This document shows, piece by piece, positions 1 to 13,238 of a stretch of 64,000 bases of DNA. The notes under the pieces were generated by a model, which did not search any database, had not been told where the DNA came from, and saw only the letters and a program-made list of their open reading frames with translations. The stretch's first letter is position 1, and every line of letters starts with the position of its first letter. The DNA is from Branchiostoma floridae (taxonomy: Eukaryota > Chordata > Leptocardii > Amphioxiformes > Branchiostomatidae): contig NC_049985.1 in assembly GCF_000003815.2 (NCBI RefSeq), positions 20,067,724-20,131,723 of the forward strand, given 5' to 3'. The position numbers and the translations under genes were made by a program.

Positions 1-1820
1 TTTGACTTATAGCCCACTTAATCTGGATTAATCCTATCCCTTGTTAGAAGCAAGAGACACATCAACAAACGGAAATCTTTCAAAGACGAGGGCCTGCTAC
101 ACCCCACATAACAATATCATTGCTTGTCAAAGCTATGGGCGTGAACTAGCCGAAAATGTGTTATATTGACCTACCGAGCAACCTCTAGCTTACTTGGAAT
201 AACCCTCACGTTTGATGAATCTGCGCCCCATTACATATTCTACCCACTCTTCTTTGTACCTTGCGTTTATGTGCCATTAATTTTGCGATGCTGTGAAAAG
301 TGCAGAGATGCTATTTGACCTTCTTATGCCGCCATGAGATGAATGAACGTGACACTGCAGTTATCAATTCCCGCTTCATTGCGAAAGTGATCTCGAACCA
401 GCTTTATGAACAGGTAACCTATACTTCTTCTGGCCGTGATAGGAAAGGTATGTGATTGCAATACCGTTATATCTAGATGCAAACTCTTTGCACCACAGGG
501 TCTTGCCTTAAGGCCCCTTCACACGAGAGCAAGAATGAGCCAGAATGCCGTCAGAATGAAAATTCTTTTCTATTCCTGGGTATTCTTGGGAAATAGAAGG
601 GTTGGAGTTAGATAATAAGAATGATTTCAATTTGAACGAGGCCCGTAGTGCTTTTAATCTTAATTGCTTGATGGCTCGACTAAAAGTGTAAAAGCTGCTT
701 ATCTATATAGTTTGACCCTGAGATTTGAAAGGTGAGTGTTTGATTTTGAGTGTTTGTTATTGACTGTTTGCCAATTTTTGGAAAATATCATTACTTTTGT
801 TTTGTTCTTGTTGATTGACAATTGCAACCCAACCTCTGTCACGCTGGACTTTCAAGTAAAAATATAACCTTGCACGTGCTCTCATGCAATTTGTTTCGTT
901 AATCACCTCGTCGTCTTGTTAAAGCCCACATGACCAACAAGGTCATGTATTGGTAGGATTTACACGGTTTGCTGTGTTTGTTTGGCGTTCAGCATAACTC
1001 TAGAAGCTGTGGATGTACTGTTGTGAGCTGTAAGTCTGTACAGACTAAAGAAGTGATTAAATGCTCGTCCTCCTGGCAGCTTTCCTTGACGCTGCAACAC
1101 AACGACCTTAGCGATCATTATTGTGCTCGGCTTGTTTCTGAACATGTAATAAGTCAACCACTGCATCAACTGTTACAGGAACAAACCTGTAAGGTAATGC
1201 GCAGAAATCCAACAGGCAGTAATCGACACCCCCCCCCCTTCTGGTACAAACTTCCTGACCCGACTACGCTATGGAGCAGACCTTCTGTCAGCACAACGTT
1301 AAGTGTTGCTGTGACCAGTGGTGATAGCAAACTCACAGTCTCATAGCTGTAGCCTCATTAGGCAGCCTTGGCCGTATGTAGGCCCAAGTAGTAAAAACAA
1401 AGTTAGAAAACCTATTCATTTTACACCGTATCCATTATATCTGGCAGGCAAGGGTATTGTAATGATTTCATGGAAATGAAGTGAAGAAAAACTGCAGTAA
1501 TCGTGTTTACAACGAGTCACGGAGGTCACAAGGTCGATATATGGCACTGCGGACCTGATGAGGCCACAGACCGAGACTGTTGGGCAACCCACGAGTGTTC
1601 ATAAATCATCAGACAGTGAGGTCATTGGATCATTGAGACATAAAAGGAAGACCTTCAGAATCGCTGAGGTCATTGTAAAAACCAGATCTGAAGATCCTTG
1701 CGATCATCGAGAGACCTACAAGAGACCATGGGGATCATCGTCCGTTCACTCTGTGATGCAAAACGGTTTCCCAGCCGGCTCAGTTATGTGGTACTAGTAT
1801 CTCTTTTTTACCAGATTATG
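1..1820. other. No gene recognised
   Basis: I see no convincing gene here. A 125-codon open frame (969-1346, +) has no recognisable motif and no splice context. A sequence at about 514-570 beginning ggccccttcacacg resembles the end of an inverted-repeat element, but I could not find its partner, so I do not call it. Confidence 0.5.
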
Positions 1821-3000
1821 ATACCCCGTTCATGATACAAAAAATGAAACGGTTCTATCGGTTACTATCGGTTAGGCCAGCTGAAACGGATAAGTTTTGT
1901 CATCATGGACGGTCCGAAACGGATCTGAAACGATAGGAAACGGTTTGTTCGGAACCTCCTCGCGAGGTAGTATTGAAACGGTTTCTTCCTTATCCGGAAT
2001 TGCGAATTTGCATCATGAATGCAAAAGCGGCGCGATCCGTTTTACATCCGGGCACGTGCGGTGGCGCCACGGGGAAAAAGTACAATTTTTAATCCGTGAT
2101 TCTGGTGTTTCGGCCGCGTGTTCAATCATAAAATTCGTTTTTATTATCGGACCGCCTCCTGGTAGACTGAGAAGCCTGCAGTCCTGATATCGCAAGGGGA
2201 ATGTGTCAAGAGATCCAGTGGAAATGTCATAGCATGGCATATATCGAGACCACAATGTTTTCAGAGGTATTTCTAAGGTCATGACAGAACCCAGCTTCGA
2301 ATTCAGTAAGACATTGTTTCAATTTTTATCAAAAACTCAAAATCTGACACAGAACTACAAGTTTGGGCAAGATCACAACAACCTCAGGGGTCAGAGGTCG
2401 CATTACCATGCCTTTTCAAGGAACTGAACGGTTTGCAAGTTTGCATCGTGAACGCAAAAGAGCAGTTAGCACTAATACAAATCTACATAGGCGATAATGT
2501 AAAAGTTAGCAAGTTCAGAGTGTCATAATCTCATCCGTGAACATTCCAGGTCATAAGAACTCACCCCACACAGCAGCCCGCTATCTCAAGTGTCCAAAAG
2601 TCTAATATCTAAACTTTCTGACCGGTGCAACTATTCCAGCGGTCAAACCTTGCCGCCATCTTGCTAATCATGACGTCATTTTTGGGACTCAGCACTTGAA
2701 ATTAGGGGTCAGCACATGCCGAAAAGATGGACCAAAACCTAGTTTTTTGGCCGAATCTGAACATCTGCAACCTACACTGTCTCACCAATAGAAATGTACT
2801 TACATTTTCCTGCTAAAAGTCGAAAATAGGCTAAAATACTGTATGGACTCGTTTTGGGCCTTCTGCGCCTGCGTCAATTAGGGTCATTGCCCAAAATACG
2901 AACCGTTTCCTGTCGTTTGCTGTCGGATTTCCAGGCCTAACCGATAGAACCGTTTCATTTTTTGCATCATGAACGGGGCCTAATCATGAACGGGGCCTAA
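1821..3000. mobile_element. Non-autonomous DNA element with ~50 bp terminal inverted repeats
   Basis: The left end (ccccgttcatgatac, then aaaatgaaacggttctatcg) is matched in reverse complement by the right end around 2930-2980, giving arms of roughly 50 bp on a ~1.16 kb element. The interior repeats the aaacgg theme many times and has no transposase-like frame, so mobilisation would need enzyme supplied in trans. The last 17 bp of the right end (atcatgaacggggccta) is present twice in tandem. The superfamily is not clear from the termini alone. Confidence 0.8.
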
Positions 3001-5470
3001 GAAGAAACAAACGTTTTAATGTGTATGCAAAACCTATTCTATTTAATGGCACGGAAATCCACAACGACAACGGGGACAAATCCTCCGGTTACCTAGTCCC
3101 TTACCTCCTGGTCGAGGGGGGGGGTACGTAAATTGTGCTTTATCACTTTAACACATTATTAAAGGAGATTCTCCCTACTTTGAACATCTTAATGTAGCGG
3201 ATAAATTTCTACTTTTGATGTATATGCTTGTCACGTCATTCCACAACCTGTAACGTAACCCATAGAGTCATTAATATACAATAAAGGTATTTAATTCATT
3301 CATTCAAGACCTCAAAACCCTCCCCAGCAACTTTGCCCGAGGGTAAAATCGCCCCTCTGTCTCCAGCTTTTCTCTATTATAATATATTCCATGAGGATAG
3401 AACCTGCTTCAGTACACCTATGAAAACTTTGTCCCATAAATATTATTCATTATCAATCTACATGCATTCCATGATCCACCATAGCAACAGCCCATTAACG
3501 CTCTCGTTCTTTTGAAACGGAAAATTCCACTTCATGATCTATTGTCGTTTGTAGAGATCATAGGATGAGAGATTGAGCTCTCGCAGCTAGAAGGAGCCAA
3601 TGTTTCTTTTATGAGACCCCTGTGCACCCTAGAGGCTGATGAAAAACATAGCGGCGATAAAAGTCTTTGTCGTTCTACGTGTGGCAATCTTGTTGAAGAG
3701 AAGTCTGCCTCGCCCAGCGGTCTTCAAGCTTGAGGGGTCGTGTGTACTATAAAGACTTTGTGGCAGAAAGATTTCTGACCAGGAGACTAAATCGCGCTCC
3801 ATCATCTTCATAAAAAGAGAATGTTTGACTTTTATTTCCGACTCAGGCCAAGGTTGGGTCATACGCATAAGTATACAATGCAAGTGCCGTGATGCCAACA
3901 AGGAATGTGAATATTTCAGGGATCCTAACTGGGGCACTATTGGTATATCAGACCTTATTTTCAGGTAGATGCTGTAGTTTGCAACACGACTGTTATGTAC
4001 CTTTAAATTTCTTTTCATTTTGTGTATTGTTACCATCCATGGCACAGGACTAGCCATTTGTAGCAATCATTGGGCAGTTAATTGTTTATTGTTTAACTCC
4101 TTTAGCTGTTAACATATGATTGCAACAACTACGCTTCCAGGAGTAATACACATAATACTTGGACACATACAGTTTGCAACATACACACATACAACATGTC
4201 AATAAAAAAATTGTTAGTTGCATAGTCCCTGCTATGAGTCAATTCGAGCCGAACTAGTGAAAATAGACCATTAGTGGGAAATGACGTCAGTAAGATGGTA
4301 AGAAGTGTTTCCTGCTAAACCGTTTGAGTTGTCAGTGATACGATGTTCGTAATAGATTTTCCTATAGCACAAAAATATCGCGTTTCGATAGATAATTTTG
4401 TTATTATTTGTTTGATTCGCATATCCGATAAACCGCCTCTGGGCGTAACACACCAGTTTTATGAGTAAAGAAAAGCAGCGTGGAGTTCAAATCAGAACCT
4501 TTAGATTCTTTAGCCCTGACCACAATGCCACCTCGCTACTTTCAGGAGAGGGATCGCCAAATCCAACTGCCATTGCCTTCTGTACAAAAACAAACACAAA
4601 GAAAGGCTTCAAAACTTACCAATATTTCATTCTCTCAAAGTTCATTTCCACTAGACAGCTAAACATGTCTAAACATGGCTTCTACTCCGGCATTTTCTCC
4701 CGCTACCAGCTGTTCAAACCAGAACGACACGGGTAGTAGACAGGTCCCAGAACATGTAATGTAACACCACTAAGGTCACAGTTTTGGTCTAGACTCCTCT
4801 TGTACCACTGGCAGCAAATTGACCAACTGGAGTTTCACGAACACATACCTATCCAAATAAACCAGGTTTGTTATGTAGAATGATGTCTGTAATTATACGT
4901 AATTATCTTTGTGACCTCCCAAGTTAGACCCTCTTGGCTGTAAGTAACAACTTCCAGGCCTCCAGTAGGCACCCTAGGGGGTGGGCTAATGAGTTAATCA
5001 CACTCCAGCTGGCTACAGGGGAAGATCTTCTTCTTTTCAAACACTCTTTTTTTTCACTTCAGAATAGGATATAATCATGCACTTAGTCTATTTTGTAGGG
5101 TATCAATAAGCTGAGGTTACATTCCCTTCAGAAATCTTGCAAATACTACGTTTTTCAAAAACTCTGGTGCAACTGTCATCAGACACCCCACTGTGCAGTC
5201 AGGCACACAAGACACTGATAAGCCAGATGTGGGCGTGTTTCCCTAGGAAGCATGGAGGTACATGTAGGAAGATCACAGTTTGTAGACATGTTTGTATGAA
5301 AACTATGATGCACTGATGTTGTAACTTCTCTCACTGAGCCTTGATATTCAAAGCTAAAAGGTAGACTTAGCTTACTATGTAAAGTAACGGCAGGAAAATC
5401 TACTTTTTGTATTGTCCAAATATTACGTAGCATAGCTTTAACGTTATATGCCATTTGATAAAGTCACACA
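3001..5470. other. Unassigned, mostly noncoding
   Basis: No recognisable gene. The longest open frame is 145 codons on the minus strand (3629-4066). It has no family motif, no matching splice partners and a start chosen only by rule, so I regard it as unsupported. The remainder is AT-rich with scattered short repeats. Confidence 0.45.
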
Positions 5471-6206
5471 AACTCTTGTCAACTAGAGTTAGGCGACCTC
5501 ACACCTCCATTAGATATCAAGAGCTTGTGTAAATTATATGCAAATGACTTACTAGGGCGCCCAAAATCTAATCATTAGTTTTTGTAGGGAGGGTGGAGAG
5601 GCTGTGTATGTTGGTGTGGAAGGAGTTTCTTGTGGGGGAGTTGAAGGGCAGAGTTAAGACTTGTTAATTTTTGGTTAGTAAGTTCCAACTTGGCTGTACT
5701 CAGTTGTAGACATATAAATGTAATAAATATGCACTTATAATAATTCATAAGATGTTGTTTCCACAGGAATGAAGTGAAGTCAAGACGAAGTTTAAACATT
5801 AGACCCAATTAGTAATGAAATCACTAGAGTGTTCTATTCTTGTAATTTTTTTAAAACGTTTATGCGAGGAAATCTCAATTTGATTGGAACGGGAAATGAC
5901 AGTGTACCTACCTTTCACTGGAATGTATTGAATCCAGACTGAGATTGTTATGTACATATAGATATACCCTCAATTTTGGCATGATAAGCTAACCATATGA
6001 CCAACTAGAGTTCGGGGACCTCATACCTCCATGAAATATTTATTGCTTTTTGTGGATGTTATATATGTTGATGGTCGGTTGTATTTGAGAGTAATGGATA
6101 TAACTGTTATGGGAGAGAACTGGTTTATTTATTAAAGACAAAAACAATGTCCATCTGATTAGGAAATATAAATATGTGACACTTCAAAGTCTAATGTAAG
6201 TTTAAC
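5471..6206. repeat. Interspersed repeat family with caactagagtt / acctccatg ends
   Basis: Two related starts occur at about 5477 and 6000 (caactagagtt, then gacctca and acctccat). A related stretch recurs near 15836. The family is AT-rich, contains tatgcaaatgac-type steps and has no coding capacity. It lies just beyond the 3' end of the minus-strand LINE fragment. Confidence 0.55.
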
Positions 6207-6640
6207 AGATCGATGCCATATGGTAGCGTGGTGTTCTTGAACCGTGATGTTCGGTTGTCAGCATTCCTGAGGTACCGACCATGTGCCTCAGAGCGGTGTG
6301 TGGTGGGAGCCAGTTGGAAAACTCAGAATGAACAAGGGATCTGGCAAACTTTAGTCAGAGAACTTTACGTCTTACATGCAGAGGTTCTAGATCACACATT
6401 TGTAGCGCTGAACTGTAGGAACTGTATGAACGACCAAGAATGATCTTACAGGGTCTGAGCTGGACACGTTCTATCATACATGACTGTTCTACTGTAAGCC
6501 CATGGTGGAATGCCTGGCAGGCGTATTCCAGGGTGGGGCGGACAAACCCTATGTACACATGTAATAAGCCGCTAATGCTCAGACCGTGTTTCTTCAAACA
6601 CCTAATCATGTATAGACGGTGGTTCGGTTTGCCCACAATG
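6207..6640 (-). pseudogene. LINE reverse-transcriptase C-terminal remnant
   Basis: On the minus strand a 93-codon frame (6355-6636) reads RPTLEYACQAFHHGLTVEQS, then MIERVQLRPCKIILGRSY and LEPLHVRR. This is the thumb/C-terminal signature of LINE reverse transcriptases common in fish and marine invertebrates. After a frame change the similarity continues below 6355 with FSNWLPP, RSEAHGRYLRNADNRTSRF and LPYGIDLLN, the usual end of such ORF2 proteins. Frameshifts and the absence of the catalytic RT core show a dead 5'-truncated copy. The LINE clade cannot be named safely from this piece. Confidence 0.85.
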
Positions 6641-8706
6641 ATTCAGATGCGCCAACAAACAGTCTGGGAATTGCAGGTGGTTTTTGCAGGGCGCATTTTT
6701 TTAATATTATAAAGTTATGATAGTGCTTAGTGCTGGAAGCATGCAAGGTACAGAGTATGTTTGAGAATGCATAAACAGGCACTTGTGACATATTGATATA
6801 TGATGTTTATTGAATTTGCATAATATATATGTAACAGCACAAACGAAATATAACACTGTGTCCCCAAACGCACAAGTACATACATGCAATTTATTATCAC
6901 AATCAAAATTGTCCGGCTTCCCCAAACAGATGTTCTAAAATGTCAAGATGGGCAAACAGCTGCTCTAAGGCGCCAACTGTTACAAATATTTCAAACAGTT
7001 GCCATCAACATCAGGACATCAACTGTTCAGATAAGGAATTAACAAACACATCCAGATAATAGATATACAATATAACCAAGTACATACTAACACAACTTCA
7101 ATGTAATGCAAGGCAGAACACAACATCTAATCACTTTCAGCTTTCACACTAAGTATGAAACCAATCCATCCAATCGTTCTTGAGTTAACTTGTACACCAA
7201 CATACAAATACAACTGAAAATATTCAAATTGACCGGAATGGGCAAACAGCTGCTCTAAGGAGTCAACTGTTACAGATATCATAAGCAGACATAAATAAAA
7301 CTAATTATCGTATTCAAAAAGCTCAGGGTTCCCCAAACAGCTGTCATACAAATCACCTCACCATCTGCTTGGAGATAACCTCAGTAATAAACGCTTAAAG
7401 AACGATGCCTGTTCCAATATATAGCAGATATAGGGGTGATTTGTGATATTATTACATCAATTATAACGACAGATACGGAACCCAAAATCTCATCAATTCG
7501 AGCTTTCATCACACCCCACCAACACAACAAGTATGAAACCAATCCATCCAGCCGTTCTTGAGTAATCTTGGACACAGACAGACAAACATAACAGAAAATA
7601 TAACCTCCATGACATTTCATGGAGGTAATTATGAGGGTCGTCTACCATATGGAGGGTGTATGACCTCACTCCTCTGGAGTATCAGGTTACTCACAGCACT
7701 TACTGTTATTCTTGGTTCACGGATTGGCTGCTCCTTTTTTTTCTGAATTTGGGGAAAAATTGTATCTCAGCCATAAACTACCAAAATGAAATCGTCTGAG
7801 CACCATTTTTTATGGTTGCAATCTTGCTTTTCGAGTGAAGTATTTACATTTTCCCCATTTGATTATGCAAATAAGGGCATGATTTGTCTCGGTTAATCCT
7901 TTCTATCCAAGAGCAAAATGTCCAAAGTATGAAAATCTTATCGTAGAATTATTATTATAAATAAACTAATTTGCATGATTTAGGTTCAATAATGTTCACC
8001 TTCACTAAGCTTCATAATCTTCATAAACTATGAAATTCCCGTCAATTAACACTATGGAATTATTATATTTTCCCATGCAACTATGCAAATGAAGTGGTAA
8101 TCTGTATAATGAACATTTATTGAAATTTCTCTCTGGCAGTTACAGTTATGTGATAATCTACATACCAAAAGTCATGACAATCCGTCAACACGTTCTCGAG
8201 TTATTCTCGTCCAAAGTTTGAAATCGGCGCCTGCAGTTCCGCTAGGGGGTCCAGACCTACAGCACTACTACTCAAAAATCACGATCAAAGCATGTTCAGA
8301 ACAAGATTCAAAACATGGAAGTTCCGCTGCAGTATCGTAACAAGCCGCTAGGTAGCAAGTATCGAACATGACCTTCGTTTTCCTGAATCCTGACCCCTAC
8401 CCACCTACCAAATATCCTCAGGATCCATCTAAGGCTTTTCGAGTAGTAAATAAGGATGGCTGGGGAGTTTTTTTACATTTAAAGCCAGAAATCAACTGCG
8501 CTGGTTGCTGGTCATTTTTATCTTTTGCCTTATCCATATAACATCTTTCATCTTGATCCAAGCAAACGATCTAGTTGTTAAGATGCAATGGCTTTTCACG
8601 TTTCATGAAGATGTGATTTCATAGTTATTATAAATCGTTGCCATTTCTCTCCTAAGTGGTTGCTGTGACTTGTTTCTACATTGAAATGTTTGTCTTGCCG
8701 CTGCAG
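6641..8706. repeat. Interspersed repeats upstream of the GPCR exons
   Basis: The segment gggcaaacagctgctctaag occurs near 6949 and 7239. A phrase containing ccaatccatcca and gttcttgagt recurs near 7162 and 7532. At 7603-7626 acctccatg and catggaggt form a 9-bp hairpin. No exon for the missing GPCR TM1-TM4 region was seen. Confidence 0.5.
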
Positions 8707-11700
8707 GTACAAGACGTATTATATCTTCGTCCTGGTGTGTGAGTTCATCCTGCCGGTCCTCATCATGTCCTACTGCTACATCCGCATTGCCTGTAAGATC
8801 TGGAACCGCAGTGTCCCTGGACACCACACCCAGTCTCAGGAGGAAGCCATCATCAGGTGAGATATACGCACCTGACCTAAACGAAGGGCAGAAAGATAGA
8901 CACACCTGTCCCATGTGCTGAAAACAATCCACGGATAGATAAACGCACCTGTCCCTGATGCTGAACACAATATACACATAGATAAAACACACCTGAACAT
9001 CAGTGTAGAAAGATAAACGCACCTGTCCCTTGTGCTGACGACAATCCACGCATAGATGAACATACATGAACATCATTAACACATAGATTGCCGCACTTGT
9101 CCCTGGTGCTGATCACAATCCACACATAGATAAATAGTTCGGTCCTTGGTGCTGAACACAATCTACACAAAGATAAACATACCTGTCTTTGGTGCTAAAC
9201 ACAATCCACACGTAGTAAACACACCTGTCCCTGCTGCAGAACATAATTTACATATAGATACAAACACCTGTTCCTGAACATCAGTAACACATATATAACG
9301 ATACTTGTCCCTGGTGCCGAATACAATCCATACATACTCTCAGCGGTTCAAGTCATGTTCAGGGACCCCCAGCAAAGTGGGTGTTGGCTCCCCTAGCAAC
9401 ACATAGCAACCAACTTTGACCCCAATTTTCACAGATTTTCGCTATTGTTCAATAATTGCCCCCTCTCCGCCTACTGTGAAAACTTTTCAGGTGGGGTGCT
9501 GCTGGGCCAGGTGAGAAGGTACCTGGCACCCCGTGTAGTGTGAATGGCCATCATACAGGGCTGTCTGGGAATCCAAGCTAGGATGTGTATTGAAAGAAAT
9601 TGAACTAGAAAGGCCACATTTTCAAAGAAAATGCAGGGTGTTTCTGAAGGGAAAAGAAAATTCGTCACAAAAGAAAAAAAAACATTGTCAAACGTTTGAT
9701 GCCCTGTTCGCAGATGAAAGCGTTGTATGAGTGTGTATACGATATAACGTTATGCTTAGAAAAGATAGAAAACTTCCGATGTGGATCTATATAACCTCCT
9801 TGCTTGTACAAGCATTACAGGATAGCGATTTTTAAAAATGTTATAATCTGTTTTAGCCTACATCACAGCACTTTTTTTCTGGCTGGCGACGGAAGAAACA
9901 AAAATAACACAGGCCAGTAAAAGCAATGCTAAGTGTCTTTTCCTTCAGAAACATAACGATGTGTTCAAATTCAAAAACATTTACTGTGTCTACAAACTTC
10001 TAGTGTTTTTAGTTTGTAAGTTTGGTAACGTCAGATCCACATTTTGACAATTCACACAGCATAATTATAATAACTTCAAATTACTTCAAACATTATTGTA
10101 CCAAACAGTTCGGAGACATCTGAGTTTTCCTTGACTTAAAAACCCATGGGAAGTTGCTCGCTTGCGCAAGATCGTCGTCTTTGATAGAACAAGGGATTCA
10201 AGACAAGACAAAAAGATTTTCAGTGATTTCTTCGATGGACTTGCAGATCGATAGAGAAAAAAATACATTAGAAATTTCAGACGAATTGCCCACCAACCCC
10301 GTTGTTTCCTTTGTTAGAATTGTGGATACACATGTACATTTTGTTTAATTTTATGATCACCAATTGCATTGCTGTCATTTATTTGTATAGTCTCCTATAT
10401 TGCATAGGCCTGGCCATAATTTTCTTGAAAACTAGCGTTTTACAACTGTAATTGAAAACTTGTAATAGGGTAAAGAGAATTATTTACACCACCTATGCTT
10501 GAAAACATGTTTAGCATTGTTTTTAAAAGCAATCCAAGCTGCGTCTGGAGCCAGGTAAACAAGCCGTGAACTACCCATTGTTCTGGCCAGGTAGTCTGCT
10601 TTCTTACTGTGAGGGTGCTATGTCAACAAGTTTATTGGCCATATTGTTCACCAATCACAACAAGAAGATCAGATTCCACATCTACAGATGCCAAAAGTTA
10701 AAATTTTGTAGTACTTTTCTTTATAAGGTTGTGCACGCTGAGACAACATTTTTCCAACTTACAAAACATATGGTTGGAAAGGAGACAAGTTGCACAACAA
10801 TCTTCTGTTGAGACCATTGTCTTAGAGGGTTCCAGTGCTAAGCTATGGTTTCATGAATATTTCCGAAGGGTTTGTTTTTGTCAAAATTTTGTAAATATCA
10901 TAAGATATCTTTCTTCTAATTACAGTTATAGATGTGGTCTCAACAGGATGTTATAGATTGGTCTTAGCTGCATACGTACATACCAAATTTGTACTGAAAA
11001 AATATTTCTGTGCGATGCACAAGGTGTTTGATGGTACCAACATCGTCAAGTGCTTATTATATTAATATTGAGATATGCATAAGGTATATGTGAAATGAAT
11101 GTAGTCAGATTGCATCTAATCAATATTTAGCTTCAAAACATGTCAGCAATTCCAGACAAAGACATCAAGTAACCGTTGTACAACGCATGAAAGTAAGGGC
11201 AGCAGTTAATTAGGCTGAAAGGCCGAAACATGACTTAGGGTTACTGAGTAGGTGAACACGCCTGTCCCTGGTGCTGAATACAGTCCATACATAAATTAAC
11301 GCACCTTTTCCTGGTACTGAGCACAATCCACACATATATGTGTAAAATTTGTTGCCATACAGTGTACCATTGTCATTCTATAAAGATCTTCTTCTATATA
11401 TACACACCTGTCCCTGCTGCTGAATACAGCCCACACACATATCAAAACACCTATCCTTGGTGCTGAACTCCATTACACATAGATAAACACACCTGTCTAT
11501 GTTGCTGCTTTAACACACGTGTCCATGGTGCTAAACACCATCTAAATATATGTAAAAACACCTGTCCTTGGTGCTGACCACAATTCACACATAGATTAAC
11601 ACACCTAGACTTGGTGCTGAACACCGTCCACAAACAAATCAACCTTCCTCTTTGTATGGAAATGTCAAAGGAATAACGTGACACGTCAGTAGCGTTTTCT

Positions 11701-12309
11701 TCAAAGATTTAGAAGTACCATATTTGTCATTGATTGATTTTTACTAGATCCAAGAGACGAGGTGTCCGTCTGCTCATCATCATCCTGATTCTGTTTGTGC
11801 TCTGTTGGGGACCGTTCTACGGCTACGCCATCGTGCGAGACTTCTTCCACGACATCCTTTCCAAGACCGAGCTAAACTTCACCCTGCACTTCGTCATGGA
11901 GTCCCTGGCCATGTCCAACAGTATGATCAACACCATCGTCTACACGGCCATGAACGACAACGTCCGCAAATACGTCAGAAAGCTGTTCACGGAGCTGAGG
12001 GACAAGTGGCGGAACCGGAAGCACCGCCGAGTGGGCATCACCCCTGTCAACACCGTCAGCACCATCGCCGTGGCGTTTGAGAATGGCGGCCGATTCAGCC
12101 CGAGGGACCAGGCGCGTGCTCTCCTCGGGCACGGGGACCCTACCCGTGTTGTACCGATGTCTGGTCCGAGGGACCTTGCCCAAGCTGATCGGGGCTCCAT
12201 CGGCTTCCAGTACAGACAGGGGCGAAGGACGGGCCAGGGCCACAGGACTGTCGTCGCACCGCTAGAGATGCAGACACACAGCGAGTTGTCATCTGTGGAG
12301 ATGGTATAA
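8707..12309 (+). CDS. Rhodopsin-family (class A) peptide-type GPCR, last two exons
   Basis: Two exons, 8707-8856 and 11748-12309 (stop), join in phase (AG|A gives Arg) to 236 visible residues covering TM5 to the C-terminus. Upstream exons for TM1-TM4 are not in the window. TM5 is about residues 6-30 (FVLVCEFILPVLIMSYCYIR). A short third loop containing CKIWNRSVPG leads to TM6 with the LCWGPF motif (CWxP). TM7 reads SNSMINTIVYTAMNDNVR, then KYVRKLF begins helix 8. The protein should be a plasma-membrane receptor coupling to G proteins. The xxLW/IW...PG loop and TM6/TM7 style suggest the neuropeptide receptors (NPFF, QRFP, orexin or TRH-like), but I cannot pick a ligand. TM7 has NTxxY instead of NPxxY. 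The tail has no obvious palmitoyl Cys and ends SVEMV, possibly a weak PDZ ligand. Both exons are far more GC-rich than the flanking repeats. Confidence 0.9.
8863..9345 (+). repeat. Degenerate ~40-45 bp minisatellite, donor end of the GPCR intron
   Basis: About ten imperfect copies carry the phrases cacctgtccctggtgctga, acacaatccacacatagat and aaacacacc. The array starts within a few bases of the 5' splice site (GT at 8857-8858). The same unit recurs at the acceptor end of this intron. Confidence 0.85.
9346..11254. other. Interior of the GPCR intron
   Basis: No exon or RNA gene was recognised. The sequence is AT-rich and unrelated to the arrays on either side. Confidence 0.5.
11255..11645 (+). 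repeat. Same minisatellite, acceptor end of the GPCR intron
   Basis: Six to eight degenerate copies of the unit seen at 8863-9345 (cacctgtccctggtgctgaa, caatccacacata) end about 100 bp before the acceptor at 11746-11747. Copies differ from each other by roughly as much as from the donor-side array. Confidence 0.85.
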
Positions 12310-12850
12310 GAAATCTTTACTTGTCTTTGACATTCCAAAGATGAAAGAAATGCTTCGGAATATCTGTGAAGTAAAACATCTTAAGAAAGAGAAATGAGTC
12401 GTAACAGGTAGGCCCTTGTTCTTGAGATTTGTACAGGAGATCATTTCTAATGGACACAAATCTTAAGGGCAAGGTGCAACGCTGGCCATGTCCTACCCAT
12501 CCTATTTCAAGGACGGTTTACTCCGTCGGGTTCTTCGCAGCTGCAGAGTTCGTAGAGGTGACTAAAAATGATGACGCGGCTATCGAACATGCATTGGCGT
12601 TTTAGTTAAGATTTTGTGTGAGTTCCGTTAAGATCGTAGGGAAAGATGGGGCAAGACTTTGAGGGATATGGCCAGATATTTCATGAGCTACTTTCAACAT
12701 AGTCATAGTAATTTCTCAAGTCAGAGAGGACCTTCATTTCAAGGAATTCACGAACTGTTGTCAAGAAATTAAATGCTAACTATGATTCCCATAGTGAATG
12801 AAAAATACACAGATGTACCCATGTTTGAGCGTGTTCCTCTCTGTATCTCT
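12310..12850. other. GPCR 3' flank
   Basis: Probable 3' untranslated region and flank of the receptor gene. I did not find a canonical aataaa before the microsatellite. Confidence 0.35.
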
Positions 12851-12860
12851 TATTCTCTCT

Positions 12861-12926
<66 letters not shown>

Positions 12927-13140
12927 TGTGTGTGTATGTGTGTGTGTGTGTGAGAGAGAAGAGAAAGTATGTGTGTGTATGTGTGTGTGTCTAAGTGTGT
13001 GTGTGTGTGTGAGTGTGTGTGAGTGTATGTGTGTGCGTGTGTGTGTGAGTGTGTGTGTGTGTGTGAGTGTGTGTGCGTGTGTATGCTTGTGCGAGTCTGT
13101 GTGTGTGTATGTGTGTGTGAGTGTGTGTGTGTATGTGTGA

Positions 13141-13187
<47 letters not shown>

Positions 13188-13238
13188 CGTGCGTGTGTAT
13201 GCTTGTGCGAGTCTGTCTGTGTGTGTGTGTTTGTGTCC
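12851..13238 (+). repeat. Compound (TG)n / (GA)n microsatellite
   Basis: Long tgtgtg runs are interrupted by a gagaga block (about 12895-12923) and by periodic tgtgagtgtg and tgtatgtg variants over nearly 390 bp. Open frames here on both strands are artefacts of the repeat. Confidence 0.97.

Noticed and set aside
3629-4066. 145-codon minus-strand frame as a gene
   Set aside because: No domain, no splice context, unremarkable composition; left as unassigned.
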